Below are positions 41,903 through 49,847 of a DNA stretch of 52,167 nt, one piece after another. Each line of letters starts with the position of its first letter. The stretch's first letter is position 1. Location: NCBI GenBank assembly GCA_964513465.1, contig CAZEMR010000015.1, positions 1-52,167 on the forward strand, in the 5' to 3' direction. Under the pieces are notes generated by a model that did not search any database, was not told the DNA's origin, and saw only the letters and a list, made by a program, of their open reading frames with translations. The DNA comes from CAZEMR01 sp964513465. GTDB taxonomy: Bacteria; Bacteroidota; Ignavibacteria; Kapaibacteriales; UBA2268. Made by a program: the position numbers and the translations under genes.

Positions 41903-44900
41903 ATGAAATTATATGCCATAGCGTTTATTTTAGCTGTCTTCTGCGTAGCGAATTTGCATGCGCGCCAAATCGAGATCAGCTCGGATAATCATGGTTTTAC
42001 TATAAATTTTGAAATCAAAAAAGTCTATTTCAACCAATCCGACACCAGCGCTCATATAGAAATAAACGGGCATTATGCCGGAAGTGTGGCTATATCGCAA
42101 GAGCTTGATATATCTGCGCTTAAGCTGATATTTGCAGCGCCCCCCGGCGGAGTTGATATGCAATCGGAATTCTTCGATTTAGAAAGTCTTGTAATTCCCG
42201 ATGGCGCAAAGGCTGCTATCGCCGAATCGGGGCACGACCGTCCGAGTGCGGAATATACATATAAAGGTCGCCAGCGCGGAGTCGAAAGCTACGAGCTGAC
42301 GATTTATCCATATTCATTAAGTAAGGGTCACTTTGGCTGGATGCGCCGCGGATCGGTACGTGTGGAGTTTTCGTTGCCTGACAATTTATCCGCCGGCGAA
42401 TTACCCGCAGGCGAACAGGCATTTTTCGGGCATTTTATCAATCCCGGGCATATACCAGCGCTTTTGGAAAAATACTCACTTTCGAAAAAGCGGCCGGACA
42501 GACCAATGAACAAAACCGGCTGGTACGATCCTGAAACCGAATACGTCCGGGTGACGACCACCAGGGACGGCGTTGCGAAAATCGATGTGGCCGAAATACT
42601 CGGGATCAAGCCCGGCTGGAACGGAATGCCCTCCGATCGGCTAAATATGCTCTTCCTCGGAGCGGATTATCCGGTTTATATTAATGACAGCGACGGAACC
42701 CTCGGCATAGGCGACGAGATTTATTTCTATGGCCGCCGCGCATTCGGAGACACCACATGGAATGCGAACTATACCCGCGAGGCCGTTTTTTATTTATTCA
42801 TGGGCGAATCTGCCGGGCTGCGTGCGGAATTGCTGCCCGATCCCGGGCCGGGCGCCGGGAAAATCGAATCTGTTCGCGAATTAATGCATATAGAGCAGGA
42901 TAATATATATAACAAAGGAAAATATTTTACACTGACCGAAACGCTGACCGCCGAAGGCTGGTATTGGGACGAATTATCTTCTATCAGCAATGAGTCCTTA
43001 ACCCATCTGCAATATCTCGTGCCTGCCGGTGGCGAAAATGATGAATATCATATCGGCATGACTTATCAATCCATGAACGATACACTATTCCCGCAAGACC
43101 AGCCCATTGTGCTGCCCCAAAACCACCTGCGGATGTTCATAAACGGAGTGATGAAGGCCGAGGAGGAGTTTATTTGCATCCAGCGCGGAACAATCGGCGC
43201 CACATTGCCCTCATCGCAAATGCGAAGCGGACTGAATAAAATCGTGATCGAATCCATGCCGGCCGAGCCGGGCAGAAACAGCGTTCAGTCGGTGGATTAT
43301 TTCGAAATCGAGGGCAATTTCCGACCGTTTGCATATAAAAACGAAGCTAGCTTTTCGATAAGTCCCGTGGCTGCGGACGCCGCGGTAGAAGTACACGGAT
43401 TCTCCCACGCCTCCGTGGTTGCATACGATTTGGCAAATCATAGAATAGCTTTTCCCAAAGTCGCAGAGGGACTCAGCTACACCCTGAACTCGGTAGCGGG
43501 CGACAGCTCGGCAATGACCATCCGGCTGGACGATTCGCTTTATTATTCGCAGAAAAAAGGACTGCATATTGCAATTAAGCGAAGCTCCGGCAATTCCGAA
43601 TATAGATTATTCGAAGATATATCCAACGAAAATGAAATTCTCTCATTCGTCCAAAGCGCAACCACGGGAGATTATCTTGCATTTGCCTTAAATTCGGATA
43701 AGCGCATTACCGGCAAAACCGCCGAACGTATCGCCGGGCTTGGCAGCGGCGCCATTTATTCCGTACGCGGCGGCGAGGCATGGAGCTATATTGCCCGTAA
43801 AACCGGCGACCAGACTTATGAATATATAAACGAATCACATAATGCTGCCAATGCTAATATCGCAGGCTTTATGCATATGGAAGGCGGGGCATCCGTCAGC
43901 GCTTCAATCGCAGTGCCCGCAGGCAGCGAAATGCGCCTTGTCATAAACGATGGCAAATCAATCGAGCAGGCCTCGATTAGCAATGTCGAAACAAGCGACC
44001 TTGCCAGTGGCAACAATCCGGCCGAGGCAATTATCGTAAGCCATCCGGACTTCATGACGTATGCCGAAATGCTCGCCAATCACCGCAGCAGCCAGGGCAT
44101 CACAACAGTTGCAATTAATGTGGAGAATATATACAAGGAATTCGGTTACGGCTGGAAAAGCCCCCACGCCATCAAGGACTTTCTGGCAATGGCCTATAAT
44201 GAGTGGTCGGACCCACGGCCTGCGTATCTGATTCTTTTCGGCGACGCAAGCTGGGACCCCCGTAAAAATGGCGAATACTCCATTGCCACCGACTTTGTGC
44301 CCACCTATGGCAACCCCACCTCGGATTACTGGTATGGATTTATCGACGAATCCGACGGTGAGTACAATTCGGAACTGATAATCGGGCGTATCCCCGTGAC
44401 TAACGATTTCGAAGCTGCGGGATACATAGCAAAAGTCCTCGAATACGACTCGATTCCGGCACGGCCCTGGATGAAGAATTTTCTGCTGATGACAGGCGGC
44501 ACCGCCTCTGACCACAGCGATGAATATTATTACACATTGAATTGGAATTATTATGAATTTATTCTCAATCCGGAATTATGCGCCGATACCACCGAGATTC
44601 GCAAAAGCGACCAGCTCGCAACCGGCGAGGCAAACGCAATAGAGATAATAGATGCGATAAACAGCGGCGCGATATGGGTCAACTTTCTTGGCCATGGCTC
44701 GCCCTGGGTAATCGAAATGGGGGGCTGGCAGCCAGAAAAATTAAACAATAAGGGCAGATACCCAATTTTGACAACGCAGTCCTGCAACACAGGCGCTTAC
44801 GGCGAACCCAGCATTATTCATTCGATAAACGAAGGATATGTCGTTATCCCCGAAAAAGGCATGATAGCGGCTATGGGTATGACTTTTACAGGTAGTGTGG

Positions 44901-47695
44901 GTGCCGAAGTCGAGCTTTTTGTGAAAATGTTTCGCTCGATGGTGCGCCCGAATATGCGCTATCGCCGCGTGGGCGATGCAATGAATTATGCAAAATCATT
45001 GCTCGGTGTCAGCGGCGCGTATCTGAATTACCGCTATCAGTATTCATTACTGGGCGATCCGCTGACGACTATCCGCATCGAAAAGCAGCCCGAGCTATTC
45101 CTTCACGAACCCGATATTTCAATTACCGACCAAAGCGGAGAGACGGTATTCAACGACTCCGACGAAAAGCTGATAATAAACGCTGTTGTTCATAATAACG
45201 GCGTTTATCAGGAATCCGAAGTGCCGGTAATATTGATCCGCCGCTATGGCCAGAGTGCCGATACGCTGAGTGCAACACTTCAGGGCGTCTGCCTGAAAAG
45301 CGATATCCTCTTCGAATTGCCAATCAAAGATATGACAGGCAAGCACACTATCGAATTGATAATCGATCCCGACGAGGAAATCGACGACGCCGACCGCTCG
45401 GACAATAAATATATAACCACTATAGAGGTGTTTCGTCCGGGACTGCTCGAGCTCGATCCGCAGCCTTACTGGCCGGTAGCGACTTCCGATCCGCGTTTTC
45501 GCGTCATCAATCCGCTCGGAAAAAACAGCGATTATGAGTATGAATTCCGGATAATTGATTCGCGGAATAGTATCATCGCGGAATCGGCGGAGGACGAAAT
45601 CGAAGTCAACGAAAATTATATTGAATGGCAATCCACAGCCGTATTAGCCGAAGGCCAAAATTATACATTTAATGCACGTTTTTTCGATCCCGCTTCCGGC
45701 ACCAACAGCGAATGGCTCAGTCTGCCGGTCTATGCGGGAGAAATCGGCGAAACCGTCAAATGGCGGATTTCCGGTATCGATTATCTCAGCTCTCAGCAGA
45801 TGTCGGGGCTCGAACCGGACTTACGCGACGAACAGGAAGTGATCGGGCTGGAGGAGCACACGATGGATTATAAAGTAATCGCAGTAGCCGGATGGGGCGA
45901 TCCGCCCATTCGCCGCTGGAGTAATATCGAAGCGGGCGGAGTGGTGATCACCGACGGCGAATTCCACCGCGGATTCAACGTAGTTGTCATTCCCTTTGAT
46001 ATCGACGCCGAAGCGCTGACTTACCGGCATTTCGACACATATGGCGCAGCCGAAGATACGCTGCTCGAGGCCAGCCGCAACTTTGTGAACTTCGTACGCG
46101 ATTCCGTGCCCGACGAAGCCTATGTTCTGATGGGAACATGCGATATTTCCTTCCGTCAGTTCATGGAGCAGGTGCCCTGGGTATACCCGAACGGCGGTCA
46201 TCCCGGCCATATCGACACCGTAAAGCAGATGCTGCATAAATTCGGCGCCCGCAGCATAGACACAGTCCAATTCGGCACTTCGTATGCGCTTTTTAGCTGG
46301 CGCGGCGCGGACAGCACCGAAGCCCGCGAAAGCATTAATCTTGGCGACACCGCCCGGCTCGACGGAACTCTGATCAGGTACAAATCGCAGGGCCAAATGG
46401 TCACGAATCCAGCGGGCCCCGCCCGAAGCTGGGCTTCGGCGTCTATCAGCGGGCTGTTAGACTCCGAAAATTCGGTTGCCCGGATTTCCATAATGGGAAT
46501 CCGCAAGGGCGGCGCAATTTCGGATACTTTAATCAAATATTCAAACGCCGAAAAAGAAACCATACGCAATATTGATTTCGATTTAAGCGAAATTGACGCA
46601 CAGAAATATCCATTTATATATATTATAATTGAATTAAACCGGATCAATCCCGAAGGTCATTCTTATATAAGCGAAATCGGAATTGACTATATTCCCGCTG
46701 CGGAATTTGCGCTTGTCAAATCCGAAATGAAGCTTAAAGACCACAGCATTCTACGCGGAGAGCAGAACGAAGTAACCGCGGCTGTGCAGAATATTATGTA
46801 TCGCATCGCAACCGAGCCAAATCGGATTACCCTTAATTTCACCAATCCCTCTGACGAAAACGACAAGCGGTATATCGGGATCGGATCGCTTGCTCCGGAC
46901 GAGATGCTTTCGGAAGATTATGAATTCATCACAACCGATATGGACGCAACGACTTATATTGACATCACAGCTGATGAGGATTATACATCGAACGAGCTTT
47001 ATCGATTCAATAATCACGAACGATACACACTCGATATATTTCAGGATCGCGAAAAGCCCACATTCGATTACACCGTGGACGGCCGCGAAATCGAAGACGG
47101 CGACTACGTTACCCGCCAGCCCGAAATCGTAGTCGATTTATACGACAATTCGCCCCTTGCGGTAGAAAATTCCGACAATCTGAAGCTGAGAATCAACGGA
47201 TATTTCCAGGATTCGACAAATACCGATTTCTATCATTTCGAATCATTCGGCTTTGGCAAAGGCCACAAAGCGCGCCTGCGGATTGTGCCCAGGCCGCTGG
47301 ATTACGGCGATCATAAATCGAATTATATGATAATTTATGCGCGTGATGCCACAGGAAATGCCGATACTCTACAGATTTATATGAATGTATCACGCAATGG
47401 AATGATCACAGAACTGAAGAATTCGCCCAATCCATTCAGCGATGGCACAAAATATACATTCGGCTATCGCGCTCCCGAAAATGAGGGCCGGGCCGTGGTA
47501 AGGGTCTATAACCTCAGCGGCGAGATAGTCCGCACTCTGAGCAAAGAGCTGATTATCGGCGAAAATGAGATATGGTGGAGCGGATACGGCGACGACGGAC
47601 GTACTCTTCCGATCGGAGTATATTTCTATCGGGTGGATGTCGAGGGCGGCGCATTTGTCGAGCCGGTATTTGGTAAGTTGCTGATCGTTCGATGA
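41903..47695 (+). CDS. porU: PorU-like C25 cysteine peptidase, giant multidomain form
   Basis: A 1930-residue exported protein with a signal peptide (MKLYAIAFILAVFCVANLHA). About 700 residues of beta-rich sequence precede a gingipain-type C25 peptidase domain (about 705-1065) with catalytic His in FLGHGSPW (about 931) and Cys in TQSCNTGAYGEP (about 961). After it come a CARDB-like Ig domain (about 1070-1180), a region resembling the ILEI/FAM3 fold (RGFNVVVIPFD..., about 1355-1440), more beta-rich sequence and a FlgD-type C-terminal domain (SPNPFSDGTKYTFGY ... GVYFYRVDVEGG). PorU is the T9SS sortase that removes sorting domains and attaches cargo at the surface; the Porphyromonas enzyme is far shorter. 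This may be PorU or a related secreted C25 peptidase. Confidence 0.85.
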   Translation: MKLYAIAFILAVFCVANLHARQIEISSDNHGFTINFEIKKVYFNQSDTSAHIEINGHYAGSVAISQELDISALKLIFAAPPGGVDMQSEFFDLESLVIPDGAKAAIAESGHDRPSAEYTYKGRQRGVESYELTIYPYSLSKGHFGWMRRGSVRVEFSLPDNLSAGELPAGEQAFFGHFINPGHIPALLEKYSLSKKRPDRPMNKTGWYDPETEYVRVTTTRDGVAKIDVAEILGIKPGWNGMPSDRLNMLFLGADYPVYINDSDGTLGIGDEIYFYGRRAFGDTTWNANYTREAVFYLFMGESAGLRAELLPDPGPGAGKIESVRELMHIEQDNIYNKGKYFTLTETLTAEGWYWDELSSISNESLTHLQYLVPAGGENDEYHIGMTYQSMNDTLFPQDQPIVLPQNHLRMFINGVMKAEEEFICIQRGTIGATLPSSQMRSGLNKIVIESMPAEPGRNSVQSVDYFEIEGNFRPFAYKNEASFSISPVAADAAVEVHGFSHASVVAYDLANHRIAFPKVAEGLSYTLNSVAGDSSAMTIRLDDSLYYSQKKGLHIAIKRSSGNSEYRLFEDISNENEILSFVQSATTGDYLAFALNSDKRITGKTAERIAGLGSGAIYSVRGGEAWSYIARKTGDQTYEYINESHNAANANIAGFMHMEGGASVSASIAVPAGSEMRLVINDGKSIEQASISNVETSDLASGNNPAEAIIVSHPDFMTYAEMLANHRSSQGITTVAINVENIYKEFGYGWKSPHAIKDFLAMAYNEWSDPRPAYLILFGDASWDPRKNGEYSIATDFVPTYGNPTSDYWYGFIDESDGEYNSELIIGRIPVTNDFEAAGYIAKVLEYDSIPARPWMKNFLLMTGGTASDHSDEYYYTLNWNYYEFILNPELCADTTEIRKSDQLATGEANAIEIIDAINSGAIWVNFLGHGSPWVIEMGGWQPEKLNNKGRYPILTTQSCNTGAYGEPSIIHSINEGYVVIPEKGMIAAMGMTFTGSVGAEVELFVKMFRSMVRPNMRYRRVGDAMNYAKSLLGVSGAYLNYRYQYSLLGDPLTTIRIEKQPELFLHEPDISITDQSGETVFNDSDEKLIINAVVHNNGVYQESEVPVILIRRYGQSADTLSATLQGVCLKSDILFELPIKDMTGKHTIELIIDPDEEIDDADRSDNKYITTIEVFRPGLLELDPQPYWPVATSDPRFRVINPLGKNSDYEYEFRIIDSRNSIIAESAEDEIEVNENYIEWQSTAVLAEGQNYTFNARFFDPASGTNSEWLSLPVYAGEIGETVKWRISGIDYLSSQQMSGLEPDLRDEQEVIGLEEHTMDYKVIAVAGWGDPPIRRWSNIEAGGVVITDGEFHRGFNVVVIPFDIDAEALTYRHFDTYGAAEDTLLEASRNFVNFVRDSVPDEAYVLMGTCDISFRQFMEQVPWVYPNGGHPGHIDTVKQMLHKFGARSIDTVQFGTSYALFSWRGADSTEARESINLGDTARLDGTLIRYKSQGQMVTNPAGPARSWASASISGLLDSENSVARISIMGIRKGGAISDTLIKYSNAEKETIRNIDFDLSEIDAQKYPFIYIIIELNRINPEGHSYISEIGIDYIPAAEFALVKSEMKLKDHSILRGEQNEVTAAVQNIMYRIATEPNRITLNFTNPSDENDKRYIGIGSLAPDEMLSEDYEFITTDMDATTYIDITADEDYTSNELYRFNNHERYTLDIFQDREKPTFDYTVDGREIEDGDYVTRQPEIVVDLYDNSPLAVENSDNLKLRINGYFQDSTNTDFYHFESFGFGKGHKARLRIVPRPLDYGDHKSNYMIIYARDATGNADTLQIYMNVSRNGMITELKNSPNPFSDGTKYTFGYRAPENEGRAVVRVYNLSGEIVRTLSKELIIGENEIWWSGYGDDGRTLPIGVYFYRVDVEGGAFVEPVFGKLLIVR

Positions 47696-49633
47696 TTAAT
47701 TCATAAATGCCCAGGATACCGAAAGCCGGATATTGCGGTCGAGCATTGGATACACCGGCACATAATAATACCCCGAGGACAGCGCATTGGCAAATGAAGC
47801 CTTTATGAATGCGTTGCCGAGGCGCGCTCGGGCGAATACGTCGATACCGGCTACTGCGGGGTTGCTTCTGTATTCCGATAAATAATAATCATATGTAAGC
47901 GGGAAATAATGCAGACCACGGAATGAGGTTATAAATTTCGACTGACCTCCCAGCCGCAAAAGACTTTCGCCGACCCGGACTTCGTAATAGGCAGTAATCC
48001 CTCCATAAAATTCCGGGAATAATCTGATGGCCTCGTCGTTCAACTGGCTGAAATATGCCTGGCCGAATGCCTCTAAATATATATTATCAATAGGATTGCA
48101 TTTGATTTCCGCATAAGCTCCCGCGGTATTCAGCCGCCCATTATTGAAAGAGCTGGTATTGACGACCAGGCCTTCTTCGGCGTACATCGCCGCCGAGCTG
48201 ATCAGATTATCCGTAGAGCGATAGAACACCCCTCCACGAAAACCGAAGGAATTCATCCGCACATCCGCAGAAATAGTCGCCAGCGTAATGATTTCGCTGT
48301 CCAGATCGAGCCCCTCGTATGGCGAAGGGGCGCGTCCGCTGCGGGAATAATCAAGCTCGATTTCGGCCGAATCAGACAGCATGAGCCGGGCGGTGCCGCC
48401 AAATGAAATAAAGCCGTGACGCGGCTCTTCATTGAATCGAATGCCGTAATCAAATTCGAATAGTGGATGCGGGCGGACGGTCGAAAATATATATGCCGAT
48501 CTCGTATATCCGGAAAAATCATCCGAATACTCCGTCGCGGGGAAGTCGGTGAACTGAATAATTCCGCCGGTTTTAATATATAATATTTCATAAAATTCAT
48601 GTTCATAATCGGCTGCGAATCCGCCATAAAGCTCCGAAAATTGGCTCTGTAAATTAGGATATGCAACCGACATAACCAGCTCGCGCGGGCGGTGGCGGTC
48701 GTGGTCGATCGCAGAGAAAAACAATCTCGCCGAGAGCGCCCTCGTTGTATCCCGATCGAATATCGAAGTCATGTTGAGTGTGAGGTCGTGCCGGAACTGA
48801 CGCTCGTTTAGCCCCTCGTAATTGACACGCGCGTCGAGATCGTCGAAAACATCCGGCGAGCCGGCCGGATCGATTCCGCCGTTTGTGCCGATTCCGTGAT
48901 TTGTGAAATTCTCAGTCAGCGAAATATTCGTATAAGGCGAGAGGTTCCACCTTACGAGCGCCCGCACATTCCACGACTCCAGCCAGCTATTGTCGTATCT
49001 GCCCGTGCTCGAAAGGCTCCGGAAGCCAAAAGTGAAATTCCAGTCCGGCGCAAAATTCTGAGAAAAAATCGCATCCGCGCCCAGAAGGTCGAACCCCGCG
49101 TCTGCGAACCAGATTCGGGTATATGGGGCTTCGGTATTATAGCGCACTTCGCTGATATTCATGGCGGCGCTGCGCCCGGTAAGTACCGCAGCGGAGGTGC
49201 CCGAAAGCAGCTCGACCGATTCGAGGAATTCCACCGGGAATATCGATGGATTCATCAGTCCCGCAGAAGGAGTCGACACTGGCCGCGAGTCGTACATATA
49301 TATCATCTCGCGGGGGCTGCCGCCGAAAACCGAGAGCATATTCATATTGCCGAAACTGCCCAGGTTCATGGGGTAGATCGGGAATTTCTGCTCTGCAATC
49401 TCGGAGAGAGTCAGATAATCATTGAGCGGAATATTTCGGCGGTCGAACTCAAAATCGGCGATGTCCGGAATTATTGCCGCGCTGCCGTGGCGCATCAGAG
49501 GAATACTAAGCAAGGAATCGGGAATTTGGGTCGAGGATTTTGCGCTATCGGGCGGTGCATCCTGTCCGAAAACGTAAGAATTCGCCAATGCGAAGCACAA
49601 AATCGAAAAAAATAATATTTTTATGGTATTCAA
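47696..49633 (-). CDS. TonB-dependent receptor-like outer membrane protein
   Basis: About 645 residues from a TTG at 49633, chosen because it gives a clean signal peptide (NTIKILFFSILCFALANSYVFGQ); the frame stays open further upstream but without a leader. A plug-like domain (about 50-160: SVFGGSPREMIYMYDSRPV, FPVEFLESVELLSGTSAAVL) is followed by a beta-barrel to the C-terminus (SVSWAFMN). There is no carboxypeptidase-like N-terminal domain and no neighbouring SusD, so import substrate and TonB dependence are unproven. Its stop directly abuts the porU stop on the opposite strand with no bases or terminator in between. Confidence 0.8.
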   Translation of the reverse strand: MNTIKILFFSILCFALANSYVFGQDAPPDSAKSSTQIPDSLLSIPLMRHGSAAIIPDIADFEFDRRNIPLNDYLTLSEIAEQKFPIYPMNLGSFGNMNMLSVFGGSPREMIYMYDSRPVSTPSAGLMNPSIFPVEFLESVELLSGTSAAVLTGRSAAMNISEVRYNTEAPYTRIWFADAGFDLLGADAIFSQNFAPDWNFTFGFRSLSSTGRYDNSWLESWNVRALVRWNLSPYTNISLTENFTNHGIGTNGGIDPAGSPDVFDDLDARVNYEGLNERQFRHDLTLNMTSIFDRDTTRALSARLFFSAIDHDRHRPRELVMSVAYPNLQSQFSELYGGFAADYEHEFYEILYIKTGGIIQFTDFPATEYSDDFSGYTRSAYIFSTVRPHPLFEFDYGIRFNEEPRHGFISFGGTARLMLSDSAEIELDYSRSGRAPSPYEGLDLDSEIITLATISADVRMNSFGFRGGVFYRSTDNLISSAAMYAEEGLVVNTSSFNNGRLNTAGAYAEIKCNPIDNIYLEAFGQAYFSQLNDEAIRLFPEFYGGITAYYEVRVGESLLRLGGQSKFITSFRGLHYFPLTYDYYLSEYRSNPAVAGIDVFARARLGNAFIKASFANALSSGYYYVPVYPMLDRNIRLSVSWAFMN

Positions 49634-49847
49634 ACGAAATTCTCTGATAAGATTGTATTGATAATTTAAAAATAATTTATATATTTCACTTGAGAAGATT
49701 TTTGTAAAATTACAAAGAATTTCACAGATAATCATAATCAAACCGATTGAAAATTGATACCTGCCCAAACCGATATACACTTCCGAACCATCGTGTTCAA
49801 ATTGCATTAATGTTATTAACAGGTTGATCAAAATCAGGTAAGATAAA

